A DNA stretch of 64,000 bases from contig JBCFYV010009882.1 in NCBI GenBank assembly GCA_039000515.1, forward strand, positions 50,003,411 through 50,067,410, written 5' to 3'. Positions 11,636-23,779 of this stretch are shown one piece after another. The notes under the pieces were generated by a model, which was not told the DNA's origin, did no database searches, and was given only the letters and a program-made list of their open reading frames with translations. This DNA is from Timema cristinae (Eukaryota; Arthropoda; Insecta; Phasmatodea; Timematidae). Every line of letters begins with the position of its first letter. Within the stretch, counting starts at the first letter, position 1. Position numbers and translations under genes: made by a program.

Positions 11636-11880
11636 GTTCTTTGATTTCTACTTTCTCTAGACCAATCGTAGAAAGAAGTATTGTGATCATCAAAATAATC
11701 GAGCGAGCTCAAGATTTTGATAAATGTCGAGGTTTATTGAACCTTTTAACCATAAAAGTGGTTTTCGTGATGTCTTTTTGTGTTTCTATATCTCTAACTA
11801 AAACCGAAACCATTCTATCGATGAGGTTAAAACTTAATATCTAGAGTTTTCATTTGGTTCCAGCAAGGAATTTTTTTATT
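11636..11880. repeat. Diverged repeat shared with 35.6-35.9 kb
   Basis: Two blocks, CTCAAGATTTTGATAAAT and GGTTAAAACTTAATATCTAG, recur in the same order and similar spacing at 35.69-35.87 kb. The second block there opens the 140-bp tandem array. The repeat class is unknown. Confidence 0.55.
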
Positions 11881-11884
11881 TAGA

Positions 11885-13535
11885 TATCCAACCCTAAATT
11901 AATGGTAATTTACTAAATGTCAAAAAGAGAAATAATTGATACTTCTCAAAACTCGCTCCAAGAGATTGTAATTAAATTTTGTACATCGGCATTGCTCAAC
12001 ATTACAAACAAAATTGAAACTCTCATTTTCCCATGAAAATTAATTGACGGTACCCTACAAAAACAGAAATATCCTATTTTTATCATATTTCCACAATTAT
12101 TTCATATATAAATAACACATCACTGTGAGGTTGAGGTACTAATAAAAGAATATTTAAATATATTTTTATAAAATCAATTGTTCCTGAGATATAAGCAAAT
12201 ATATAATAATATATGACATATATACTATTCATAAAAGTCTTTGGAAATTTAAAATAATTGCTACACTCTTTGGTGAATAGAGATGTTCTTATTTTCTCAA
12301 TGGTTCTATAACAGTATATTATTTCATTTATGATTTTTGGTTAAGTATTTCTCCAACAAGGTGTATTATTTTCGTTTCACAAATTTTTAATAAATGTCTA
12401 TATCTATATATTAAAGAAATTCCGTGTACTTCCTTCCACACAAATTGTTCGATCACTTCTAAATTTCCTAGAAGCTGGGGACGGCGAAATGGAAGAGGGT
12501 GGATTCCAAATTTTCAAAAGTAATAATTCAGATAATTTTTAATTTTAACTGGAACTTGGGGAACTAACAAGTGGGGTGTGTTAACAGAAAACAAAAAATA
12601 AAGGTGGGGTTTAAAAAAATTCCAAGAGTTTAGTGGGATTACTCCAAATACTTAAATAGTTTTTTAAATTCTAAGTGGTGGTTTATGAATTGGGGTGGGG
12701 GATCGACTTTTTAAACATTATATTAAAGCACTACTTCTCAATGTAGTATAAGATTAAAATTTGTCAGGTAAGTATGAGAGTCACTTCATACACTCTGAAA
12801 GCTGATTAAATTTCACAAAGAAGGACCGGAAAATTGAAGGAGGATGTCTCCCTCAAAAATTTACAAAGCTAATATAATAATTGCAATATTTAAAACATGC
12901 AAAGGGACAGCCCCAAATAACCAGAGAATATTGACAATTTTTAATTTTAAAGCATGGGTCATTTAATTGGGTGATAATGGAAGTGGGTGTATGTAAAGTT
13001 TCATAAATTATATAAAAACACCCCTTTTGTTTCAATATAAGATTCACCATGCAAAGAACAGCCACACCAGCTATTTTTTAAATAAAAGTGGGATTAAGTC
13101 TGTGCTGTTCATTGTACCGTTTATTTTTATTGAGTAAAGCAAAAAAAAAACTCAAAAATAATTTAGATTGGTGTCCAGTATAAGATGAATAAAGAGAAAA
13201 TAGGCCTATAACATCATTGTATAGTATTTTATGTAACGGTATATATATATTTATAACAGGTCTGCTTCTGTTATTTCTAAACATATGAACTAGGATGTTC
13301 TAAGGAAGAATATGTGTCTATCAAATCTTTTCGTAATATATAGGATGGTTCTAATAGAAAATAAAGCGCCGTGAGTACTCGAATAAGGGTGTCAAACTCG
13401 TTTGGTCTATTTTACTAATGGTAAGGAGATCATGATTTCCATTCTAACTGGGTCTACTGAGTTATTTGTTATAAATTGTTTTCCAAACACTTTCACGCAG
13501 ATAAGATTAGATTTACTTTATTTAATTTTTATTTC
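11885..13535. other. AT-rich DNA with G-rich patches
   Basis: No gene is recognised. Between about 12.47 and 13.08 kb there are repeated purine-rich patches (for example GTGGGGTTTAAAA and GGGGTGGGGGAT) that look like decayed repeat DNA of unknown type. Confidence 0.45.
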
Positions 13536-13770
13536 ATTTGTTTGTATATTTAACGTGCACTTTCTGAACCGACTGATTATAACAGTACATGACTTATAAA
13601 CTTACTTAAATCTATACAAAACACAACACTCAGTCCCCAGCCGTTAATTCATCACTATGGAAGGGGAAATCCACATTACACAAATGATAAAATTTTCAGC
13701 CATGCCAGGAATCGAATCCGTGACCCTTAGCTCAGTAAACAAACACGCTACCGATATATTTACTCTAAAA
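13536..13770 (-). mobile_element. SINE family C, with tail module 2
   Basis: The tRNA-like head is at the right end on the minus strand (plus strand GGAATCGAATCC near 13710 and GACCCTTAGCTCAGTAAAC). The body matches the 3.4-kb copy (ATCACTATGGAAGGGG). The left end carries the 3' module AACGTGCACTTTCTGAACCG, which also ends SINEs at 25.4, 38.2 and 46.6 kb. Confidence 0.8.
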
Positions 13771-13774
13771 TTAT

Positions 13775-14712
13775 ACCTTGATCATCCATGATCCATTAAA
13801 ATGCAAAAATGGATAGAAATGAGGAAATTCAAAAGGAGTAGTAAGAAGCATTAAACGTGTTACAACTAGTTTCGAGCAAATAAGCAAATGCTTACTTTTT
13901 TATTTGCCTTGCGTAAATTATCAATAAATGTTATATTTTTATAAAAACTGTATTGGATTGGTAAGGAGAATCATTAATTTACTAAGATAAAAAAGAATAT
14001 GAAGTGATAATTAACCTTGTTGAGTAAACTTGTTTATTAACACATAACTGTCAAATTTGATCACAAAATTTTATATCATGGATTTATAAGGTAAAATTAT
14101 TAATAAAAATGTTAAGTTAAAATTGATTAAATAAATCTAAATTTATAATTTACTGAACACTATTGGCATTTGCAATGATTTGATGAACAAATTGAAGATA
14201 ATATGTGATGACTGTTAATATAAAAACAAATTAAAAATTTCTAGTAAGAATTATATTTTGATCTTCCATTAACGTTTTGATACGATGGTGTTTTGTAGGT
14301 CAAAATAATTTTGACAATGTTGAAAAAATATAAGTCAAAAATTTTAAATAGTTGAAAATAAGATTTACAATCATAAAGGATATAAAAAAGAATTAATATG
14401 TTTAAAGGAGGATTTTTGTATAAGCATTCAGTAATTTATTAGGTTTAACTATCTTGAGAAAAGGTGTGATGAACATGTAGGCACAACTTATACATGAATG
14501 ATTTATTCTTTCTTAAATCTGAGTTGTGTCCCCTCTTGCCTTGTTTATCATTTAACAGCTTCACTCCCGTCGATGGCCGATGAAGATTAGTTTCATTGCT
14601 AAATATATGGTACACAACTTTCAATAAAAATAAGATTGGACCAGAAGATGCTATCTATGTGTATTCATATATAAGACATAGTCGTATAATATATATAAAT
14701 AGATATAGGTTT

Positions 14713-14752
<40 letters not shown>

Positions 14753-15045
14753 GAGATTTCCCGCAGCCTTACTCGTATTTAAGTAAGGCAAATAATTATT
14801 TTTTCCATTAAATCATCTAAACTACAGAAAAACTACATTTCAGACACGTATAGGGAGAGGTAACTGTTGTATATATCGACGATGCCACACATTAACAACT
14901 ACCTCTAGTAAGTAATTAAAATAAGTAGTTTAAAATGTGGCAGCTCTTGCATAAAGATTGGCTCGTTTATGCGAAGACATTGTTGCCTTGAACACCTAAA
15001 GAAATAGTTAAAATTTTGCTGTCCTTGTGTCAAGATAGGTTCTCT
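13775..15045. other. AT-rich intergenic DNA
   Basis: Nothing is recognised apart from a (TA)n run at about 14716-14747. Confidence 0.55.
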
Positions 15046-15049
15046 TAAG

Positions 15050-15401
15050 CTTCAGTTACATAGGGCTAGTTTACTAGCTGCTTGTTGTTCGTAGCTAGTA
15101 AATTCAATGAACTATCGTCGTGTAAACACGCAATTAGCGGCTAGTAGTACTCACTGGCGAGTGTTTTACAAGCAGCTAGTCAAGTTGAGCATACTTAACT
15201 TTATTAGCGCTAGTCGACGGCATAAGGTCACGTGACTGACTCACCACTAGCAGTAATATAATCAACAATCAACTAGTCCCGTGTGAACAGCGCGAAATAG
15301 CACCAGCGCTAGTAGACTTCCATACAGACGACATTTTAACACAATAAATAACCAGCAAGTACTATACTCGCCGCTAGATTAACTAGCCCCGTGTGGCTAA
15401 G
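15050..15401. mobile_element. TIR element rich in CTAGT motifs
   Basis: About 350 bp with imperfect terminal inverted repeats: the left end CTTCAGTTACATAGGGCTAG aligns to the reverse complement of the right end, CTAGCCCCGTGTGGCTAAG. The interior is unusually G+C-rich for the window and carries many CTAGT/ACTAG and GCGCTAGT motifs on both strands. It has no coding capacity. The superfamily and a clear target duplication could not be determined. Confidence 0.65.
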
Positions 15402-15403
15402 GG

Positions 15404-16205
15404 GAGGCATTAATCCAATTAACACTAAAATAAATAGTATAAATTAAATTTTCTATAGAAGAAACAAAAAAAAAAGTAATTTGAATGAAGCCCTCTTTGA
15501 TGAGCACCCTATAACACCATACAAAATTGTGCTGTGAGCTAGGGATAGTATAATGTCATCTGTGTACCTATCATTCTTAGTTAGTTTACCCACATAAACT
15601 TTATCGAACTATTTGTATTCAGTATGCTTAAATAATCTCTCTCTATCAGGGGCATTGCTCGAAATATATTTGGGGGGAGGGAGGGTGAACCAGTGTTTTT
15701 ACCATCGCTAAGCATTTCGAAATTAGAAAAATTCCCTAGTGGCAAGGGAGAGTACTAGGGCAATATTGAAAACGTGGTGAGGGGGAGGGGGGTTAGAGGC
15801 ACCCAGAATTATTTTTTTTAAATTTTGGGTGATAATCAAGCTTCGAACTAAGCTTTTAGGCAATTGCATTTTTAAATTTTTTTAACAATCCTGGATTTTT
15901 CAAGCTACAAGGCTTTTTCAATGTATAAGGAAATACCGGTAACTTGAATTATTATTTTTTTCAATTTACATGAATCTGAGATAAGTATCCAATTGAGCTT
16001 AAATGTATTTAATTAAATTTGTAGACATTGTGTATTTTTAGATTAAAAAATATAACTGACTTTATTACGGCTGTTTCCAACATTTTGTCGTTTATGACCA
16101 CAACTTTTCTCTCTGCAGCTATCGTGACCCGTTGATAACATAAAAGCGTTCAAATCCTAGATTTGAGTGTTTTTTTACTGTGTTTTACTACCATCCTGGG
16201 CTATC
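15404..16205. other. Intergenic DNA with G-tract cluster
   Basis: No gene is recognised. G-runs at 15672-15685 and 15782-15794 stand out. Confidence 0.5.
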
Positions 16206-16207
16206 TA

Positions 16208-16208
<1 letters not shown>

Positions 16209-16278
<70 letters not shown>

Positions 16279-16558
16279 GCACCCCGTCTTACTACCCGTT
16301 CGGGTTATACGCACTTACGCTAATTTGTAATTGTAGGGTGATTGTGAGATGAAATGGAGGATCTACAGTTTAACGTGGAATCCGAACCACGGTGGAGGCC
16401 TGGCATTCCCTACATTCACAGTTGTGATTAATACACGCCTTGTCAGAGGTGAAGGAAGGGTTTGGCAATCAGATAAATCTGTGCCGGGACCGAGGATTGA
16501 ACCCCGGACCCCAGCACAGAAGACTGACACCTTACCCCTAGACCGCCAGGTCACCTGG
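16209..16558 (-). mobile_element. SINE family A with long (ATT)n tail
   Basis: The plus strand runs from about 70 bases of (ATT)n (the SINE tail) through CCCGTTCGGGTTATACGC to the head complement CCAGGTCACC near 16550. Compared with other A copies it has a short insertion near 16418-16436 (TTGTGATTAATACACG). The flanks (TGGGCTATCTACA and TGGGATAGATAAA) may be a decayed target duplication. Confidence 0.88.
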
Positions 16559-16562
16559 GATA

Positions 16563-16660
16563 GATAAAATTTAGAGGAAATGTACCCTTATTTGCATGGA
16601 GGGATATTAGGATGAACTATCCCTGGCCAGAATTAAAATCCTTACTTCCTCTTCACTAAC
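16563..16660 (-). mobile_element. SINE family V fragment
   Basis: AAATTTAGAGGAAATGTACC and CATGGAGGGATATT match the middle of family V. The head and the 3' end are lost. It directly abuts the family A copy. Confidence 0.55.
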
Positions 16661-16664
16661 AAAC

Positions 16665-18570
16665 CAAACTAAAAGATCATTACGTTAAACCCACATGTGT
16701 ACTAATGCTTGTTTTAATCATTATAAATTGCTTATAATAATGATTAAATGCGACTAATTTGTAGTTAAATAGAATCAACAAGCCCGGGAGTGGGGTATGA
16801 TTTTATGTTATTCTAGTAGCATTATAAAGTTGCCAGAGTAAACCAAGTCATCAAGAAGCTATCAGAATGGACTAGCCAAAAGGAATTCAAACAGTAACTT
16901 GGTAGTTTTTTTTTTACCGCTTTAAAAACTTACATTTCTATTAGAATTTCGCATCTTCCTATTATCATTAAAATCTTTGAAAAAGTAAATATAAAGCTAA
17001 AACCTAAAACACGCCGCAACCCCCAGGTTGGAAATTGTTGTTTTACTATAATACACTTGGAAGCAATATAGTAAGCGCCTTGAGTTGTAGAAGTCGCTCG
17101 TAACTTTATCAAAAAATTAGCAATTTGGTCATATTTATTTAAAAATATTTTCAGCTGTAAAATAAAGCAATAAAAAATTGAATTTATCGATATTTCTACA
17201 GTATTTTGATACCTTTCTACCAATGTCCTGCTTCGTAACCTCATGGAATTTGCCCTAAAATGTTAGTAATGGTACGTAAATAAACTATTCAAAACATATT
17301 GTAGTTTAGCATGTGAGGGTGAAGGGGCTTCCCCTGACATTTTATGAAATAACAGATGGCAAATTAGAAATCCCCACTCTAAACAACATGGTCATACGAA
17401 ATTTCATGCAAATCAAACCCTAAATAACGAATTTAAAAATGTACCCCAAATTTGAAAATGTGAAAAAAGTGAATAAGAAAACTTAATTTTTGTTTAATGT
17501 AGCCTACTCAATCAAATGAAGATTTAAAAGAGTTTTAACAATGTAACATAGTCCTAAGTTACTTCTCTTTCTTCATTGTTGCTTTGAATCTAATTAAATC
17601 GCTTTCATGTAAGCTTATTTTAATAAACCATGAAATAAGATACATCAGTTTAATTCAAACTAGTATGGATATTTGCTAGAAAAATTAGTGTGTATTTCAG
17701 AAGTCAAATACCAATACTAATCTCAATGTCTTCATTTCATCAGTCTTAGCTTTCAATAAGAAAACAATAAAATGTTGTGTAACATTCCCTGCATTTATAA
17801 ACTTCAAAATTTAATAAATCCCTAATTAAGGCATCGGTTGGACAACATATGATAATTTGAATCATAATTTACATAAAACTGCGACAGTCTAGCAGCCACG
17901 AAAGTTACATTTATAAACACTCAACAATAAACAAAACATTGGTGGACATCTGACAATGCTACCACTTCAAGCATTGCTGGCTGAGTGAAATTTGTTAATA
18001 GGCAGCCCATGTTCCCTTACAATTCGTTTTCATACAACATTTGACATAGACTCATTGGCCGTTGTCTCTGCCTACTGATAATAGCGCTACTAGACTACTT
18101 GATTAAATAAGCTTTCTACAATTAATATCAAAAGAACCTCATTTCAATGTTTGATGATTTCTGAAGTTGAGATTTTTTGTAGAGTAGAGATCAACGGTTG
18201 GGAAATTTTTAATTTGTCTGTACATGTTTGTGGTTAAGGACTTTAATAATAGAAAGTAATGGGTTACAGAATACGCCTAAAATTTCCCAACTCCAGATCT
18301 CTAATCTCACAAAATTCCTAACTTTCAAGTTTTTAAGCAACATTGGGAGGGGAGACACCCCATAAACCCACCCGGCGTGACACCCCTGCTCACTGTATGG
18401 ATATTTATATTTCATATAGTTACTTATTAGTATCCTATAACCTCTCTTATTTTTTAATAGTATTGCATTACATGATAATAATTCCAACTCAGACTAAAAT
18501 AATTAAATTAAGCTCAATTATTATAGTCTAAGCTTTTTATGTTTTGATTTAGATCCAATGAAAACTTCTC
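16665..18570. other. AT-rich intergenic DNA
   Basis: No gene or confident repeat is recognised. A 104-codon minus-strand open frame at 16930-17244 has no family features. Confidence 0.5.
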
Positions 18571-18588
18571 GTTTTCATCCAGTATTAT

Positions 18589-18859
18589 TACAAGCACCGA
18601 GTCTTACTACCCTTTCGGGTTATACGCACTTACGCTAATGTGTAGTGGTAGGGTGATTGTGAGATGAAATGGAGGACCTACAGTTTAACGTGGGATCCGA
18701 TCCACGGTGGCGGCCTGGCATTCCCCATATTTACAAGATGTCTTGTCAGAGGTGAAGGAAGGGTTTGGAAATCAGATAAATCTGTGCCGGGACCGAGGAT
18801 TGAACCCCGGCCGCCAGCATAGAAGTCCGACACCTTACCCCTAGACCACCAGGTCACCC
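18589..18859 (-). mobile_element. SINE family A with 15-bp TSD
   Basis: Complete minus-strand copy with an exact 15-bp target duplication, TTCATCCAGTATTAT, at 18574-18588 and 18860-18874. Unlike the other copies it has almost no TAA tail. Confidence 0.93.
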
Positions 18860-18879
18860 TTCATCCAGTATTATCCAGG

Positions 18880-19590
18880 AAATATTATCCTACCACAATA
18901 CAGGGAAGCTATCCTGTGGACCAGCCTGTTTATTTGTTAAAAATGTAACGCTTGCTCATATATTCACAAAATTAAGAATACATAAATATATATCTTGAAA
19001 GAACCATTAAATTGCAGCAACTGCTGCCTATACTTTAACTAGTAAGTTATATAAGAGATTGCTAGTTTAGATATTGTTAAAATGTATAAATAATATCAGA
19101 ACTATATATTAATTTTTTTTTAAACTGTGATAAAATGGAACTTTGTCTTAAAACTCTCCTATTTTATGAAAATATTTTATGAGGATATATTCCATAACAT
19201 GACTGATCAAAAACATACTTCAAACTCACTAAATTTAATATCTCTACTGCCAATCTGCACCCCTGATTCACATTGCATAAATATTTATGTTTCCCTATCA
19301 TCACTGATATCGATTCCAAAATCTGATTACTGGTAGGAAAGACACGGACTCAAAATAATTATACACTAAATAAAATACGAGTATGAGACAATTTTTTTTT
19401 TCTGAATGGACTAGAAACCACAACTAAATTATTTTTTCTAAATTTCTTACAGTAGATATTAAATTTGAGATTTTGCAACAAATTTTCGTTTGATGGAACT
19501 TTTTTTCTCTCAAATGGTACTATTCCTTTGAATAAAATTGTCCATAAATGCCTCAAAAATAAAATGTATTCAAATTTATATTAGTATGTT
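18880..19590. other. AT-rich intergenic DNA
   Basis: Nothing is recognised. Confidence 0.5.
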
Positions 19591-19595
19591 GATAA

Positions 19596-20210
19596 ATGTT
19601 GTATACATGTGCGGTCTTCCTTTCTTCCTTTGTCGGCACCTCATGCAAAGCTGTAACTCTCACGCGGTTCCAATTAGATGGAGAAGAATTATTGCAAACA
19701 CCATTCACAAGAATAGCCCTTCATCTATGGAAGCCTCCTATCCCGATTCATTTTGCTTTTAAGAATATAAAAAGTAGACTTAGAAAGAAAATGAATATTA
19801 AAAAAAGTCTATTGAAATACTCTTTTGTTTTCAATATTTTTATTTGTTCTTTTCGTATTTAGGTCTCTCTTTTTCTTTATGTGGCGCTGTATTCCAATGG
19901 AAGCCGCTAGTCTTCTAAGGCATTCATGCAGGGAGGTCCATTTGGACGATGAGTTCACAAATAGTGATTTACTATGGAGCTCTTGTGAGCGTTGTGAGGC
20001 TACCATGGTATTTCTAGTTGAAGAACCCGCTCCTTCGTTCATCAACTGTTTTTTTTTTTTTGTAACCCCTCCCCATCCATCCCCGTAAGAAAACCTGACT
20101 TGGATTACCCGCACTGCGCGTCTGCCTCTCCACACATTTGTAAGACACCCAGGATCTCCACAGGTATCGAAGGAGTGGAGAGTTGAGCCGGAAATGTTAG
20201 GTGTCACTAA
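19596..20210. other. GC-richer block with opposing open frames
   Basis: Open frames overlap on both strands: plus 19596-19862 (88 codons; hydrophobic start, then AVTLTRFQLDGEEL) and 19825-20088, and minus 19809-20207 (132 codons, containing FVNSSSKWTSLHECLRRL). No family is recognised and no splice model is convincing. It could be a transposon interior, an old pseudogene or a real exon. Confidence 0.3.
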
Positions 20211-20214
20211 CAGG

Positions 20215-21395
20215 TTTAAACGAGATTGTACTACCAGGGATTCTTAAGATAATAAACAAATCAGCGTATGTTTCTGATAAATTATCGGTGAATTTTTATT
20301 TTAGACAGTATCGTTCATAAGCGATGTGCGTAAACATTAAACAAATCTGACTGTTTATTTTTTGGGTACATTTTTATATTCTTGCACCTCTTGAGCTTTA
20401 GTAAATTTCTCGGTGGTTAAAACATTTAATTCTCGATTTAATTTTACGAGGATTTGAATGAGAAAACAAGACGTCGTGAATGGGTCGTCAAAGTATGAAT
20501 CCATTGTTCTTTTGTGTTTTTTGGATAGCCACTGTAGGTATGACGATAGTACTTGTGTGAATTGTGATTAATTTACATACCTGATTTTATCATTACTGTT
20601 TCAAAAAATTTTAGGGGCTTGTGTGAGTTTAAGAATAAACCAAATTTGTAAACTAACATTAGTCAATTTAATGTATTATCTCTCTATATATATTTGTATA
20701 TGTTGAAATAGTACATGGGTCTTGAAAACTTAATAAATGATTGATGGTCATTTGGAAAAATTTAAATATATTTACTGTATATTTAAAAAAGTTTTACTCT
20801 GTATTTTCCTGTTGAAAAATTCAACATGTTTACTCTTATATATGCTTCTAATAATATACTATATACCATTCTTATATATGTATCATAAATCCATTAAATT
20901 ATTGAACCTCAATCATGAGAGAAATTAAATTATTATTTTATTTTTAAAAATCAATAGGCAAAAGTGGAGAGCTTCTACAAACCAATCGCAATCGATGACC
21001 TGATAATGATAATTTGAAAAATCCTGATGGCTTTATTATAGCATGCACGATATAAAATGTTGTAGAACTGTTAATTGGAAGAAATAAATCAAAGAATAGA
21101 ACCCCGCATGTATTTTACATAGTAGATTAGATCTCCAGTTTTGATATTAAATCATGAAAAAGCAGTAACTGGCGTATTTATCATATAAGCCATAATAGAG
21201 GCTTTGTTTACCAAGGTAAGATGAGGAAGCTCAATAGTTCTAATGATATTTTTAAAAGGGTGGTAAATATTATTTATTAGATGATTTAAAGTTATTTAAT
21301 TAAGTAATGTCGTTAGACTCAGTTGTAATAAGTACGATTATATTAATTAATTCACACTGCAATTGGTGGTGATGTGAATTGAACTTCAAGTTCAA
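20215..21395. other. AT-rich intergenic DNA
   Basis: Nothing is recognised. Confidence 0.5.
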
Positions 21396-21399
21396 CTTG

Positions 21400-21595
21400 T
21401 TTTCTAAGGATTGAGAGGGTAGAATAAAACCAGGTTATTTTCATCAAACCATTTACCACTCTCCTTCCATGCATGGGTAATGTTTTGATAAATTATACGT
21501 TCATCGCTCCATACTCCATTAGAATGATTAAAAGTGTTGATAGACCGAAAAGGTGGTCATAGTATGACGCGGTGGTGCTAAGAATAGTAACTTCA
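21400..21595 (+). mobile_element. SINE family V, 5'-truncated
   Basis: The body ACCATTTACCACTCTCCTTCC leads to a diverged 3' module ending ATGACGCGGTGGTGCTAAG. The tRNA-like head is not recognisable. Confidence 0.65.
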
Positions 21596-21599
21596 TTTT

Positions 21600-22045
21600 T
21601 GTCTTTATTGGTAACATTTAGTAGTGACAGGCTAAGCTAATTGTTAATAGAACCATCAAATTCTCGTAAATGTGTTTTAAGAACAGACTATAATGTTTGT
21701 TGTTACTTTTTTGTTTGAAATTAAATGTTATAAAAAATAAATATTAAAATTTGTTTTAAGACAAACATAGCCTATTAGCGTTTAATATAAAAACTTTGAC
21801 TAAATATTACTATCTTTGATAGTTAAAATAGCCTACTTATTATAACTTTGTGTCAAATCGCAATAAAATAGTAGCTTTTTTTTTAACTTTGTGAAATCAT
21901 GGCCATGTAAAAATCGAAAAAGTACTAATTTATTTTTCATTGATAATTTTAACCTTATGGCTCCAAATGATGTAATTTAAATGGTAGGGAAGAGGAGGTA
22001 AGTTTGAATGTGTACCCGCACATTAGTGTGAAAAGATTATTGGAA
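21600..22045. other. AT-rich intergenic DNA
   Basis: Nothing is recognised. Confidence 0.5.
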
Positions 22046-22047
22046 AA

Positions 22048-22520
22048 TCATACTGATAAATTGTATTTGGAAAAACACCTCCAATGAAGCCAGCCGAGAC
22101 TCAAACACTCCAACCTCCTTGTCAATGGCAAGCTGATATATCTCAACCTCCCTGTTGATATATAAACACTCCTTTTACTGGAAAGCTTTAATATATATAT
22201 GTATATATATGTATATATATGTATATATATGTATATATATGTATATATATATGTATATATATATATATCAACATCCATGTCACTGACAAGCTGATATGTA
22301 TCGACCTCCTTGTCACTTGTCACTTGCAAGCTAAATATATACATCAACATACCTATCACTGGCAAGCTGATGTATATCAAACTCCCTGTCACTGGCAAGT
22401 TGAGATATATATCAACCTTCCTGTCATTGGTGAGATGATATATATCAACCTCCCTGTTACTAGTAAGTTGATATAATATATAAATATATATCAACCATGT
22501 GGTCACTGTCAAGCTGATAT
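22048..22520. repeat. ~33-bp minisatellite made from a SINE head
   Basis: About eight imperfect units of roughly 33 bp, each carrying a version of CTCCCTGTCACTGGCAAGC followed by TGATATATA. They lie between 22097 and 22520 and are interrupted by GTATATATAT microsatellite DNA at about 22185-22268. The unit matches the minus-strand head region of family V (compare CGACCTCCCTGTCATAGGC in the SINE at 23.35 kb), and the array begins inside such a SINE remnant at 22048-22120. Part of the tRNA-like head has therefore been tandemly amplified. Confidence 0.75.
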
Positions 22521-22522
22521 AA

Positions 22523-22535
22523 TATATATGGATAG

Positions 22536-22577
<42 letters not shown>

Positions 22578-22581
22578 CTAT

Positions 22582-22590
<9 letters not shown>
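22523..22590. repeat. Perfect inverted repeat with (TA)n loop
   Basis: The arms at 22523-22545 and 22568-22590 are exact complements (core GGATAGCTTATATGTA), separated and extended by TA repeats, forming a long hairpin. Confidence 0.9.
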
Positions 22591-22615
<25 letters not shown>

Positions 22616-22775
22616 ACATATATACATACCTAATCACACCGTTACCTTACGGGATAGGCAAGAAAATGAGCATATGGCTCAAAAATCCAAAACACCGTAC
22701 TTAATCCATCATCACTAACTTTCTCCACGCTTACCTATCCTTGCATACTCCCTTCGCTTCAACAACATCCAAACC

Positions 22776-23049
22776 CAGCTCAGTGGCGTAGTTAGCTAAC
22801 GCGCTAGTTTTGTGTTGAGCTAGACTGCCGAAGACGGGGAGATTGAGTTTCGAATCTCGGTCAGGTGAACTGGGGGTGGGTTTTCCTAAATAGTTTTCCA
22901 CTCTCCCTCCACGAAAATGCGAGTTCACTTCCTCTATATTCAACCTTCCCAATTTCTAACCCATTAGCATAATTAGTAGAATACTAAAGCATATTACCCT
23001 AATGGGTAGTAAGACGTGGTGCTAAGTATTATTATTATTATTATTATTA
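22776..23049 (+). mobile_element. SINE family B
   Basis: The head AGTGGCGTAGTTAGCTAACG and B box GTTTCGAATCTC are followed by TTCCACTCTCCCTCC and the 3' module CCTAATGGGTAGTAAGACG, with an (ATT)n tail to 23049. No clear target duplication was found. Confidence 0.88.
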
Positions 23050-23177
23050 CTATCATACATTTCCACGTCCCTCCAGGGCTTCCCTGACCAGCCACTCTCC
23101 ATACAAGTTGAACATTGTGGATGACCAATAGCAACCCTTCCTTACTCTTTATATTTTTACGCTAAGTTGTATTTCTT

Positions 23178-23390
23178 AGCACCGTGTTTTACTACGTGTT
23201 CAGGCTATACGCATATGCACTACTTACGCTACCAAGTTAGGGATGAGTAAGGTTAAATGTACAGTAAATGCACCCACATTTGCGTGAAGGGATTGTGAAA
23301 ACCATTTTGGTAATCCCTCTTCAGTACACTCGACCGAGATTCAAACGCCGACCTCCCTGTCATAGGCAGTCTAGTCCAAAGGTAGGCAAC
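23178..23390 (-). mobile_element. SINE family V
   Basis: The plus strand runs from AGCACCGTGTTTTACTACG (3' module) to the head complement GATTCAAACGCCGACCTCCC and CAGTCTAGTC. It stops at 23385, where a hAT-like left end (CAAAGGTAGGCAAC) begins directly after GTCTAGTC. Confidence 0.8.
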
Positions 23391-23405
23391 ATATTTTTAA
23401 ATATA
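23385..23405. mobile_element. hAT left-end remnant in a SINE head
   Basis: CAAAGGTAGGCAAC matches the CARNGGTNGGCAAC-type terminus of Charlie-like hAT elements, and follows GTCTAGTC, a plausible 8-bp target. No right end is visible before 23.57 kb, so only a stub remains. Confidence 0.35.
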
Positions 23406-23569
23406 GTCATATATATATATAAAGTTGAATAATTCTTTAAATTGATCTAATGATTTGATTCAAAATGTATATCTTGTAACTTTCTTACAATTTTAATGAT
23501 ATTTTGTATTCGTTTTTACTAAAAAATATATTTAATAGTAATTTACTGATGAATTTTATTTCCAATACG

Positions 23570-23775
23570 TCTTTTCCTAATACCCGTTCAGTCTATACGC
23601 ATTTTAATTACGTTAATGGGAAGGGAATGAGAAAAGTATGATCTGGATAAATGTATCCATATTTTCATAAAGAGAGGGCAAGAAATCATTTGAAAAAATC
23701 TTCCTCAGTGCAATCATCCGTGGTTCTAGGCCTGTACTACCAGTCACCGGAAGAGTAAGCTATTTATCTGCCGAT
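23570..23775 (-). mobile_element. SINE family V, old
   Basis: CTAATACCCGTTCAGTCTATACGC (3' module, given here with its flanks) and AATGTATCCATATTTTCAT identify the body. The head is badly decayed. Confidence 0.6.
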
Positions 23776-23779
23776 GTAA

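Noticed and set aside
15672..15794. G-quadruplex regulatory element.
   Set aside because: Each cluster has only two or three G-tracts, there is no associated gene, and the patch is probably chance or decayed repeat.
16167..16352. A 61-codon frame with a long isoleucine run.
   Set aside because: It is the (ATT)n tail of a SINE A copy.
19596..20210. A secreted-protein gene starting at 19596 with a hydrophobic N-terminus.
   Set aside because: The frame ends without recognisable domains, an overlapping minus-strand frame is equally long, and no splice or polyadenylation context supports it.
22048..22520. A CRISPR-like repeat-spacer array.
   Set aside because: The units are contiguous, imperfect and SINE-derived with TA-rich joins, and the surrounding DNA is eukaryotic.
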